Part shown: positions 29,822-38,489 of the stretch, piece by piece | Numbering within the stretch: the stretch's first letter is position 1 | Layout: each line of letters opens with the position of its first letter | Source of the DNA: Lachancea mirantina | Lineage: Eukaryota > Ascomycota > Saccharomycetes > Saccharomycetales > Saccharomycetaceae | Length of the DNA: 64,000 nucleotides | Direction: 5' to 3' | Assembly (NCBI GenBank): GCA_900074745.1 | Contig: LT598468.1 | Span: forward strand, 248,001 to 312,000 | The notes under the pieces: model-generated | Told to the model about the DNA's origin: nothing | What the model saw: the letters and a program-made list of their open reading frames with translations, nothing else | Databases searched by the model: none | Translations under genes and position numbers: made by a program

Positions 29822-31795
29822 TCACATAGCGCAGCACATGTATACGAGCGCCGTCATTATGGTCAGGAACACTTTGCTCTTAGTGCTGTAAACCCATAAC
29901 AGATTCAAGGTTTGAGCTGTTGAGAACAGGCTTAATAAATAGCATGGCAAATATTGCACGAATCTCAGATCGCGGTGTTTGCAGTGAAGAAAAGCGTAAT
30001 AGTGTACCATCCATCCTGCCAGAGCCTCTAATGTGTGATCCTTGTAAATGTGGTTCAGCGAGGTTTCCGTTGTCGCTGTTGGAGCCCATGGGTTCCAAGT
30101 TATCCACGCTCTAAATTCCATAGCGAGAAACATGATGGTAGAAACAAGAGGTAAAACGAAGAGTATGTTTTTGATTGTGGAATCGAAGCCATGGAGCAGC
30201 CAGCTTTCAACAGGTATATCACCTTCTTGTTTACGATGTCTGACGTAGTAATCATATTTGACCTGTTTCGCCACGTATTCATTCGCCATTTTCGTTAGTC
30301 TCTTCCAGACTGAAAGCTTTGGAAAGGTCATATAAGCGCCTCTCTCTAAATAAAGATTGGACCTTTCGATGTAAAATAGCGATTTACCGAGATCTGCTGA
30401 ATCCAAACATAGAACCTCCTGCTGCTCGAATCCCCAGTCAGGAAGTCTCAAATCATGTCCAATCAAGGTACAGCCTTGCCCTTTATTTGCCAGCTGAAAT
30501 TCAATGAGATTTGGTGACAGAACATCAACGAACTTGCTTGTCCCACGAATAAATTTCAACCGCCACATTTCGTCTGAATCGCCGGTATAGTTTTGGTCAC
30601 CCGTGCATGAAACCTCAGAGTCATAATCTTGCTCGCTAACAGGAGGCTTAGCGCTCGAAGCGCGGAGTAGCTTTCCTGTAACACGATGTCTCAATAAAAT
30701 GAAATCGTTGTTTTTCACAATAACAGGTTCCTTCTTGAAATCCAATTCTTTCGACTGTGGCTCAATAATCCATTCATTGTCAGAATCATTGGCCTGATCA
30801 AACAGTGTGACTTGCTGCTCATGAGATCCTGACTGATAGGTGTAGTTGTGAGAATGTAAATAGCCTCCCAATGATTCGCTATGTCTGATGAGAACCCGGC
30901 TCCCGTAATAAACCGCATTGGGCTGAGGTAACTCCTCTGGCAAAAGTTGAGATTTGAAATATGGAGACATATAGGTTGAATATTCTGAGGTTCGAAGACT
31001 TGAATGTTCCAAAAAGGTTCCATATGAAGTCAGTAATATAGCTGCAGGAATACCAATTAAAAAACCAAACCGTACAGCCATCGTCAGAACAATTTTCCTT
31101 GAAGTTACTTTAAGGTCTCCGATCAGTTTCCAAACCTCTTTACCCGTCAAAAGGATCAACCAGACCAAGGTTGCCCATCCAAAAAATTTGACGCCAGCCA
31201 AAAGGCCAATTGACAGCCCCAACATAGCATTGTACCGGTGCCATTGTTTGCTTAAGAGCGCAGAACTTTTGAGAGAATACCATGCCAGTAGTGAAGCAGT
31301 GAAAAGGAACAATCCGAACGATTCGGGCGTCAATTCTGCAGTTTCTGCATCTCGGTACAGGGGGTGGAACGAAAATCCAATTGACACCATTAGAGCAATG
31401 GTTTGAGAAATAGAAGCCTTTCTAAGAGCCAAGTATATCAAACTCAAAGCCAAACTCCAAGAGGCAACCGAAAACAACCGCATACTCGACAAGCTTACTT
31501 CACCGGTTTCTTTATCGGCCCAGACCCCCAAAAACAGCACCAAAAGTGGAGGAAAAGGCAACAAATTGAATCGCCTAGTAGCAAAATGCTCAATTGCCTG
31601 CAAAAGCTCTAATTCACTGTCGAGTACATCATCCAAAATCGACCATTTCTGAGTTCTCCACCAAAATTGCCATACCGATAATCCGAGGGCCAGGATACCG
31701 TCTAACAGATTAAGAGATCCTGAAGTCGACCTCAAAATTATATCAGAGGGCACGAACCGCTTGAAAGGTCTTTTTTCTTCTGCAATTATGCTCAT
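29822..31795 (-). CDS. PMT7: Pmt7-like protein O-mannosyltransferase family member
   Basis: 657 aa (yeast 662). Member of the dolichyl-phosphate-mannose:protein mannosyltransferase family of the ER, with multiple hydrophobic segments at both ends and MIR repeats in the central lumenal loop (about 295-480, e.g. VYYGSRVLIRHSESLGGYLH). Key motifs look changed: where active PMTs have an Asp-Glu pair in the first lumenal loop this protein reads D59-S60-E61, and the HPPLGK-type motif reads FPPLLV (about 81-86). Activity is therefore doubtful. Convergent with SRB7, only 19 bp apart, as for YDR307W-YDR308C. Confidence 0.92.
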   Translation of the reverse strand: MSIIAEEKRPFKRFVPSDIILRSTSGSLNLLDGILALGLSVWQFWWRTQKWSILDDVLDSELELLQAIEHFATRRFNLLPFPPLLVLFLGVWADKETGEVSLSSMRLFSVASWSLALSLIYLALRKASISQTIALMVSIGFSFHPLYRDAETAELTPESFGLFLFTASLLAWYSLKSSALLSKQWHRYNAMLGLSIGLLAGVKFFGWATLVWLILLTGKEVWKLIGDLKVTSRKIVLTMAVRFGFLIGIPAAILLTSYGTFLEHSSLRTSEYSTYMSPYFKSQLLPEELPQPNAVYYGSRVLIRHSESLGGYLHSHNYTYQSGSHEQQVTLFDQANDSDNEWIIEPQSKELDFKKEPVIVKNNDFILLRHRVTGKLLRASSAKPPVSEQDYDSEVSCTGDQNYTGDSDEMWRLKFIRGTSKFVDVLSPNLIEFQLANKGQGCTLIGHDLRLPDWGFEQQEVLCLDSADLGKSLFYIERSNLYLERGAYMTFPKLSVWKRLTKMANEYVAKQVKYDYYVRHRKQEGDIPVESWLLHGFDSTIKNILFVLPLVSTIMFLAMEFRAWITWNPWAPTATTETSLNHIYKDHTLEALAGWMVHYYAFLHCKHRDLRFVQYLPCYLLSLFSTAQTLNLLWVYSTKSKVFLTIMTALVYMCCAM

Positions 31796-32730
31796 AGATG
31801 GTTCTTGAAGATTAAAACATTCATTTACAAGTTTGTCTTACGATCAACCTGAAAATAAATTACCATCAGAACATCGAAATAGTGAGCTTGGCAAGCCGGT
31901 TTCGTCAAGTGTCGGTCACCAGGTCTGATCGACGAGCTCTTTTTCGCTTATAATTTTATCAGAACGTCAAGACTAGAGGCATACTTAGCTCACTCAGTAG
32001 CGATAGGATGGGTTAAGTATAACGCGTTCATATAACGAAATTAAAGAGTTGAATACCAGGTTAACATGGCAAAGCGAAGTGTTTTGAATTTCCTACGCCA
32101 TGGGGTAAACTCGCAGCAAGCGATGAATCTGCCAGTGTTTACGAGGTAAACGTGAGGATGGGTTTAATCAAAAGGTTTACAAGGTAAGTTTCAAAGAGAC
32201 CAGTCTACACTTTTGCCGTGCTTTTGCATACTTTTGCTATACCTCCATTCAGCATGCGACTTTGCGGGAGCTTTTGGCAAAAGTTGATATTTACTATGTG
32301 ATCTATGGATTTGTTCAAGCTGGATCAACTGGAATTCACTAAAAATATCAAAACAAACAGATGCTACGCGTACGCATTAGGAGAGCACGTAATACGCATG
32401 CGTTACAGCAGCGTATCCGTTTTGTGAATTCCTGCACAAAAGTTACCGATTTTGCCACTCAACCGAGAAGAATTGCTAAAAAAACGCTTTTTCCCATATT
32501 CGCTTGACTGACAATTTCTGATCCGCTATTTGTGGCTCCTCAGATTGTAGCAGTTCATCCATTGCCCATTTTTGAAATACAGCGACGCTTTGTCACCTTG
32601 TCAAGGAAATCATGGGATTACACTTTCTGGAGAAACGTCAGACACAAAATTATTCAAAACTTGACGCAGATTTAGATCATTCCCTCAATTCTCCTGAAGT
32701 GCACGTTAACCTTTTCACTTGCTTGAAGTA
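31796..32730. other. Divergent intergenic region PMT7 to unrecognised membrane gene
   Basis: 935 bp. A 27-codon ORF at 32066-32149 starts MAKRSVLNFLRHGV and has a basic, presequence-like character but no continuation was found. An ACGCGT (MCB-type) box lies near 32366. No RNA gene recognised. Confidence 0.45.
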
Positions 32731-34419
32731 ATGGCAGATGAGTCTAAGGCCTCACTGGACTTTGAAAATTCGCTGCGGTTGAAAGCGAGTTGGGCTGGAA
32801 AGCAATCAAAGGCGATGTATTTTAGTTGTAATGGAGGGTATAAATCTGTTAAAGATTCGCTATTACTTTACGGGGGAGCCGGAGAAGCGTCGACTGGTAG
32901 CGAAAGACCGTCGACTTCTTATCTGAGTTCTCGCCGTAGACATGTCGCTGGCGCTAGACAAGATTATTCCACCGTTGGCAACGAAAATGAAGCACCGAAC
33001 GAAGACTACTTAGCGGCCTCCAATTTTGTCAAGGGCAGGCACCCTTGGTACCGCGTGGGATTGCACGGTCAGTGGGCTTTTAGTCCCTCACAAAGTTCCA
33101 AGAGTCGACCACTGACGACAAATTCTGAACATATCAAAGATGTTCTCAATAACGCAGCGATTACGATAGCGAAAAGTCAACGTACGCGGGAAAGTATTGA
33201 AGCCCAACTTGACAAACTTGCTGTCGATGACTCTTCAAGCTCTATTCCAGGAGCGTACGACTGCCCGAAAAGCTCTTTGCCCAAAAGGATCGATATTGAG
33301 GGCGTTCTCAAAGAAAAAGTGGCGGCAAATGGGAACACCGAAAATGAGCCTGTTCGATTTGTTGTTTGCAGCGTTATGATACCAGTGATTTGTAAATCAT
33401 TCTTCTTTTTTTTTGCCCAATGCGCCGCTGCCGAATCGTCTGGATATTCTTTCGCTAGGACATGTGAGACCATCTTGTCTAAACCTCAGGCAAATTTTAC
33501 CCTCTGTGATCTCGACTGTTTGATAGTTCATTTAGCAGGACTTTATATCATCCTCAAAGTCGTTCCGGCTGTTACGAAGCGGCCTTGGGTCATTTACAAA
33601 CTCTGTCTGGAATACAGCGAATGCTGCGATTTTGGTCAAGATTTTTCCGCTTTCAGTGGTAAGCCAAGTTGGAAAAAACTGCTCAAATTACGTCGCAAGC
33701 ACCGTCTTCAAAGCACAACTCTTCTCTATTTGAGCAGTATAAACCTTTTCATGGTGCCAATTCTTACCTTGTGCGGAGTTTATCTCGGTCACCTTCTGAC
33801 TGTAAGTCTCACCGGGCCAAGCGATACAATTACACGATCCAACTCTCCGTACGAAGCTCTCAGGCTCGTCATTTGCTCACCTTCACAATTCATTATACTC
33901 GGATCTGTCTTGTTATGTCAGTTTTTCTACGATGCTTTTGAAGAACTAGTTGTGCTCGTCGTCAAGCAAAATGAAGAATTTGTGTCCGACGCCGAGACGC
34001 TTTTAAAATCGATGGAAAGAGAGACTACAGTCATTGAAGCTAGCGATTCTAAACGCTTTCAACATGCAGTTTTGGGCTCTCTCGATGGCGCTTCTGGCTG
34101 GAAAAATTCGAGAATTGTCGTAGAGGCGCCTGAAGGGTTGTCAGATAAGCGGGCCCCGATCACAAGTTTCCAAGATGCATCAAACGAAAGCGAAACTTGG
34201 ACGTGCACAGATGGCGTAAAAGGGCAAGTACTCGTTCCTGTTGCAAGTGCGGAGTCCGCAATTAAAACTCGCAAGCGCAGATCTTACACTGGAAAGTTGA
34301 TTGAGTTTGCTTATACGATTATTCTTCTTCACTTATTCACTGCTCGATTGTTTTTCAACGTCGCCCTGTACTGCACGCTGTATTGCGTGTCGAAGCTGGT
34401 GAATGGGAGAAAGTCGTAG
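32731..34419 (+). CDS. Unrecognised multi-spanning membrane protein
   Basis: 562 aa from ATG 32731; the frame extends four codons upstream only from a TTG. Product not recognised. The first about 205 residues are hydrophilic and Ser-rich. Hydrophobic segments follow at about 209-232 (with a run of five Phe), 260-282, 329-358, 378-410 and 523-557, so four to six membrane spans are likely. A hydrophilic, acidic segment of about 110 residues separates the last from the others. A cluster of Cys lies at about 232-300 (including YSECCDFG). S. cerevisiae has no gene between PMT7 (YDR307W) and YDR306C, so it may have been lost or diverged beyond recognition there. Confidence 0.75.
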   Translation: MADESKASLDFENSLRLKASWAGKQSKAMYFSCNGGYKSVKDSLLLYGGAGEASTGSERPSTSYLSSRRRHVAGARQDYSTVGNENEAPNEDYLAASNFVKGRHPWYRVGLHGQWAFSPSQSSKSRPLTTNSEHIKDVLNNAAITIAKSQRTRESIEAQLDKLAVDDSSSSIPGAYDCPKSSLPKRIDIEGVLKEKVAANGNTENEPVRFVVCSVMIPVICKSFFFFFAQCAAAESSGYSFARTCETILSKPQANFTLCDLDCLIVHLAGLYIILKVVPAVTKRPWVIYKLCLEYSECCDFGQDFSAFSGKPSWKKLLKLRRKHRLQSTTLLYLSSINLFMVPILTLCGVYLGHLLTVSLTGPSDTITRSNSPYEALRLVICSPSQFIILGSVLLCQFFYDAFEELVVLVVKQNEEFVSDAETLLKSMERETTVIEASDSKRFQHAVLGSLDGASGWKNSRIVVEAPEGLSDKRAPITSFQDASNESETWTCTDGVKGQVLVPVASAESAIKTRKRRSYTGKLIEFAYTIILLHLFTARLFFNVALYCTLYCVSKLVNGRKS

Positions 34420-35041
34420 GCTGCTGCTGATGATATAAATCTTCCGATAGCTACATTATTTGCGATTAATAAAAACTTGTCGCTAAATGTCACTGAAAGT
34501 CACTGAATGCTAATAGACGTTAAAGTTTGCTTGACAAGCTTCAACTGATCGTTTACCGTCCCTGTCTCTTGACATTAGCTCAGTCAATGGGTTAAGGCAC
34601 TATGATACAGAGATTAGCTTACTTGACGTTCTCTTTACAATCCACCACAAGTTTATTAAATATCTTCAGGTTTTAGCAGACCGTTCTAATAGTGTAGTGG
34701 CTATCACGTTGCCTTCACACGGCAAAGGTCCTGAGTTCGAACCTCAGTTAGAACATTGTTTTTGGAAGTTTTTTCCTACAGTTCGTCAAAAGTATGCGAC
34801 TTGTCGTCGATAATTGTCTTCACCAAGTAAAAAGTGTGTTAAGAACCAGACCAGTACACTACAAGAAAGCAACAGATCTTCACCTTCTAAGTATTGAAGC
34901 TTCTTCCATTTGGTTATTCTTTTAGTATTTTCGGGTTTTAAAGGGGTTTTAGGTCAAATTTTGGTTTAGATTTCATGGGTTTAAGAAAGTAGTGCGTTCA
35001 GCACAGATGACTATAGCGTTCAGGAGCACTTTGAAAAAATA
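34420..35041. other. Intergenic region holding tRNA-Val
   Basis: 622 bp between two plus-strand protein genes; contains only the tRNA-Val gene. No LTR remnant was recognised next to it. Confidence 0.6.
34683..34755 (+). tRNA. tRNA-Val (anticodon CAC)
   Basis: 73 nt. Acceptor stem GTTCTAA pairs with TTAGAAC, discriminator A. The anticodon arm is TTGCC-TTCACAC-GGCAA with anticodon CAC at 34716-34718. The T arm has GTTCGAACC. No intron. A T-rich tract (TTGTTTTT) immediately follows and would stop RNA polymerase III. Confidence 0.95.
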
Positions 35042-36319
35042 ATGGCAAACAAAAGACGACCCAAAAAGACAAAAGCGCCATATCGCAAGTATGTCGCTGG
35101 GCAGGGGTTTGTTCACACCAGAGGGTTTACATCCACTGAAGCCGTGGCACGAGATGAGGGAGACAGTTTAGGAGGGCTTGCAGACCAGTTTAGCGAATTG
35201 TCGATTGGAGCCAATAAGATACGCCCTGCTAATGAAGAGAGAAGTCGCGAGCTGCATCAACCGGCTCTGGGAGATGGAATGGCTCTCCCGTGGGAGCTTT
35301 TCAGGCTAATTTTGCAATTTTCAGAGACAATCGAACCCCAATACCTTCTCGTTTGTCGGACTTGGTATTTTATCTCCTTGTCATTTCTTTATCGGGCTCC
35401 AAAGCTCTCAAGCCGGAATTTTTACAAATTCGTCGATGCTCTCGTAAACAATCGCAAGAAGCGACTAGGCGAACATGTTGTGACGCTAGATCTTTCCACC
35501 ATCATACAAAGTGGCAAAAACTCGTTTGTCTCCAAGTTATTACGCCGATGTAGCCCGCGCTTAGAAACTTTTACCGCCCCTCAAACTAGTTTTGGTTACG
35601 CGCCTCTGATAAGCCTGAAGTCATGTCACAAACTGAAATATCTGGATTTGGGACTTGTGTCAGAGACCGTTCAGCTGCGGGAACTATTTCAGGCCATTAA
35701 AGGCTTTAATTGTCTGACGCATCTTTCGTTTCCCAGAAGTTCCATCGACTGCGAGGGTTTTCGAGAATTTCAATGGCCTCCCAATCTGCGATATTTGAAG
35801 CTAAGCGGAGGTATTACCAACGAATTCGTGAGTGAAACGAGTTTCCCACGTTCCATACGAAGACTCGAGTTTTCCTACTGTCCTCAGATAAATGAGCACG
35901 CCGTTTACACGGTTCTGGCCAAAATTGGGGACACGCTGACTCATCTTTACTTCCATTACCCCATGCCAGCACTTCAAGAAAGCTCGCTTGACTACGTTTT
36001 CAGATATTGTTCCAATCTAATCACTCTTCAGCTTACCGTCGACTACTGTTCCAAATGGGCTTTTTCTGAGAATTTTCTCACTCCTTTACCTTACCCACGA
36101 CCTTTAAGGAACCTCAGGCTCGAATGTAGTGGAAGCTTGGGCCAAGCATTTAAAGTACATCCTGATGATCTCACAATCGCCGTGGTTGAAGAAAGGCTAC
36201 CGAATTTGAAAACCTTAAGAGTCACATCAAAACTGGGTTGGGACATGAACGGAGACGATGTTGGAGACTTAGTCTCGTGCTTGGAGGATCAAGAAGCAAG
36301 CATATACGTTACCTTCTAA
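35042..36319 (+). CDS. F-box/LRR-like protein of the YDR306C family
   Basis: 425 aa. Putative substrate receptor of an SCF ubiquitin ligase; YDR306C has no well-defined substrate. The N-terminus is basic (MANKRRPKKTKAPYRKY). The F-box (MALPWELFRLILQFSETIEP...YLLVCRTWYFISLSFLYR) spans about 80-122. Leucine-rich, repeat-like segments follow to the end (KLKYLDLGL, CLTHLSF, NLRYLKLSG, SIRRLEFSYCPQI, TLTHLYFHYP, NLITLQL, PLRNLRLECS, NLKTLRV). The neighbours PMT7 and HNT2 fit the YDR307W-YDR306C-YDR305C order. Confidence 0.88.
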   Translation: MANKRRPKKTKAPYRKYVAGQGFVHTRGFTSTEAVARDEGDSLGGLADQFSELSIGANKIRPANEERSRELHQPALGDGMALPWELFRLILQFSETIEPQYLLVCRTWYFISLSFLYRAPKLSSRNFYKFVDALVNNRKKRLGEHVVTLDLSTIIQSGKNSFVSKLLRRCSPRLETFTAPQTSFGYAPLISLKSCHKLKYLDLGLVSETVQLRELFQAIKGFNCLTHLSFPRSSIDCEGFREFQWPPNLRYLKLSGGITNEFVSETSFPRSIRRLEFSYCPQINEHAVYTVLAKIGDTLTHLYFHYPMPALQESSLDYVFRYCSNLITLQLTVDYCSKWAFSENFLTPLPYPRPLRNLRLECSGSLGQAFKVHPDDLTIAVVEERLPNLKTLRVTSKLGWDMNGDDVGDLVSCLEDQEASIYVTF

Positions 36320-36418
36320 ACTATTAATTTTTTTTTCTTAGTGATCATCAACAAAGCACTTCATATAAGTAACTAGTTGTTATATTAACTTCTAAAGAAC
36401 AAAGCGCAAATAAAGCCA

Positions 36419-37041
36419 ATGTCCAACCCGATATACTTCAGTCGTTTTTTAGTCACAAACCAAGTGTTTTACGTATGTTAGCTGTCAGAATCAGTAAAGT
36501 GAACAAATCAAGAGCCCTCTTTAACTAACGGGTAGACCTTTTTTCTCAGATATCGAAGCATTCTTATGCCTTAGTGAACTTGAAACCTATAACTCCAGGC
36601 CATATTTTGATCGTTCCTTTGCGAACGAGTGTAGTGAATCTTGCAGATTTAACTACGGAGGAGAATGCCGATTATTTCAAGACCTTACAACTTGTTCATC
36701 GGTTCATTAAGCACCACTACAAAGCAGACTCCCTGAATATCGCGGTACAAGATGGGCCCGAAGCTGGACAAACAGTTCCACATTTGCACACGCACGTTAT
36801 TCCACGCTACAGAATTCATAATATCGGGGATAAAATCTACGAGTTGCTTGACGACTGGAGAATTGATGATTGGCCAAACCGGCGACTTGAATACATGCAG
36901 CTGGGTGGTCGAGACGGACTGAAAAAATTGGCCAAACCTGACGAACAGCGTGTAGAGCGTACGTCGGAATCAATGTCAAAAGAAGCTCAAGAATTGGCCG
37001 AGAGTCTGCGCAAATTTATGGAAGCAAACTCTGAGTTTTGA
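36419..37041 (+). CDS. HNT2: Hnt2, Fhit-type dinucleoside triphosphate hydrolase (one intron)
   Basis: Spliced product of 181 aa from exons 36419-36472 and 36550-37041. HIT-superfamily hydrolase cleaving diadenosine polyphosphates such as Ap3A; orthologue of human FHIT. Exon 1 encodes MSNPIYFSRFLVTNQVFY, and exon 2 continues ISKHSYALVNLKPITPGH. The catalytic histidine triad is PHLHTHVIPR (about 120). Yeast HNT2 has an intron at the same place. Without splicing the second exon would have to begin at a GTG, so the intron is well supported. Convergent with FYV4. Confidence 0.94.
36473..36549 (+). other. Spliceosomal intron of HNT2 (77 nt)
   Basis: Donor GTATGT, branch-like AACTAAC near 36523, acceptor CAG at 36547-36549 after a pyrimidine tract. 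Splicing joins the conserved FYFSRFLVTNQVFY-type exon 1 to the HIT domain. Confidence 0.9.
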
Positions 37042-37089
37042 AAGGCTTACTTACAGATGCATATATACAGAGAATACTAGAAAAGTTAA

Positions 37090-37479
37090 TCAGGAAACAT
37101 TGCGTTCCTGCGCTTTTAATCTGGCAGTGACTTCATTGCGTTTACGTTCCCCGCCCCAATAGGACTTCTTACCGATTTTGGTTTCTTTGATGGGCTCTTG
37201 TTTCCGGAACTTCTCAACTTGGCTCAAAATGTATTTCCGCTGCTGTGTAGGGATTCCCTTCCGCTTAAGAGTAGCAGAGTCCCACTTGAAGAGACTTTCC
37301 CACTGATTTTCGTACAATTCGCTAAATTCATCGCATTTTCGTCCGATGGTTTTCAGAAAAGTGTTTACATCAGGTATCGCGGAGCTGACGGGCGGTACCC
37401 TGTTGACAAACGACGTTTTCGACGTCTGGAGGAAAGCTAGCGAACTCGAAAATGAACGTTTAAACATGAAAGAATGCAT
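37090..37479 (-). CDS. FYV4: Fyv4/mS41 mitochondrial small-subunit ribosomal protein
   Basis: 129 aa (yeast 130). Component of the mitochondrial ribosomal small subunit (mS41). The N-terminus is a basic, Ser/Phe-rich presequence. The conserved IGR-motif region follows: VNTFLKTIGRKCDEFSELYENQWESLF...LKRKGIPTQQRKYIL (about 38-85). A basic tail ends the protein. The first ATG is used; Met5 is equally plausible. Confidence 0.92.
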   Translation of the reverse strand: MHSFMFKRSFSSSLAFLQTSKTSFVNRVPPVSSAIPDVNTFLKTIGRKCDEFSELYENQWESLFKWDSATLKRKGIPTQQRKYILSQVEKFRKQEPIKETKIGKKSYWGGERKRNEVTARLKAQERNVS

Positions 37480-37634
37480 CTTTAGTTAAGTTTCTATCGT
37501 TCTTTTATACGTCTTTGGTAGATCTGTCGATGATGGTTATCATCATTTTTCACTTTTCAGTTAGTCTGAGTAAATCAATTTAAACAGATATGAGTAGTAA
37601 GGGACTGGCAAAGATAGGATAAATACAAGCTATA

Positions 37635-38456
37635 ATGACAAGTGATGAAGATGAAAAGTTTCTATATGGCTCAGATGAAGAAGCCGAAGTTTCTAAAAGC
37701 GTGACCGAGAAAAGGCCTGCCCCAGCTTCAGATGCTGTGGAGAAAACTGTGCAGGTTAAGAAGGCTAAGGTCGAAGATTTGAGCAGTAGCGAAGAGGATA
37801 GCAGTGAAGAAGACGAATCGGACGAGGAATCAGACGTTGAGTTTATTATTGGCGTTGGAAACGACAGTGCGAAGCTAGATTCAAAAGACAAGGTGTCTAC
37901 GGCCCCTACCACTAATGCTACTACTACTACTATATCTGCGTCAGCGCCGGTAATTGATGAAACGACGGGAGTTGGAATAAACCGAACAGACTTAGACAAT
38001 AAGATTGAATCCACCTCGCAACAGGTCGTGCCCACTGCGATTCCTGGGACAGAGAGGTATCATGCGATAGATTTGGATGCGCCAGGCAAATTAGGTGATC
38101 AGGCCGTTACAGACATAGATCCAGAAGTTTTGAAGGAAAAGCCGTGGAGACAACCGGGAGCGAATCTAAGCGATTACTTTAATTACGGGTTTAACGAGCA
38201 AACTTGGATGGAATATTTGCATCGTCAGGAAAAGCTACGCAACGAATACAATCCTCAAAAATTACTAATGGGATTACTGGCGCTACAGCAGCAAGGTAAG
38301 CTAAATGGCACAGCAGGTGACGGAAACGCCATGATGGATAAAACCTCAAATTCAATGGCTCCTGCCGGTTTCACCATGGGCATGTCTCCTATGTTCGGTG
38401 GATTTCCGTTTCCTTTTCCCGGGATGATGAACAACATGTCGCAGCAGAAGAAATAA
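37635..38456 (+). CDS. FIP1: Fip1, cleavage and polyadenylation factor subunit
   Basis: 273 aa (yeast 327). Links poly(A) polymerase Pap1 and Yth1 within the cleavage and polyadenylation factor. The N-terminal half is acidic/Ser-rich and disordered (SSEEDSSEEDESDEES at about 55-70), the region that binds Pap1. The conserved Fip1 motif lies at about 167-205 (KPWRQPGANLSDYFNYGFNE, then TWMEYLHRQEKLR). The C-terminus is Pro/Met/Phe-rich. Convergent with BUD4, as for YJR093C-YJR092W. Confidence 0.95.
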   Translation: MTSDEDEKFLYGSDEEAEVSKSVTEKRPAPASDAVEKTVQVKKAKVEDLSSSEEDSSEEDESDEESDVEFIIGVGNDSAKLDSKDKVSTAPTTNATTTTISASAPVIDETTGVGINRTDLDNKIESTSQQVVPTAIPGTERYHAIDLDAPGKLGDQAVTDIDPEVLKEKPWRQPGANLSDYFNYGFNEQTWMEYLHRQEKLRNEYNPQKLLMGLLALQQQGKLNGTAGDGNAMMDKTSNSMAPAGFTMGMSPMFGGFPFPFPGMMNNMSQQKK

Positions 38457-38489
38457 TTTCAAAAATAATGGTGAAAAGTGTCCTATGTA

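Noticed and set aside
34420-35041. Solo LTR next to tRNA-Val or tRNA-Leu
   Set aside because: tRNA flanks are common insertion sites, but no TG...CA-bounded repeat or target duplication was visible.
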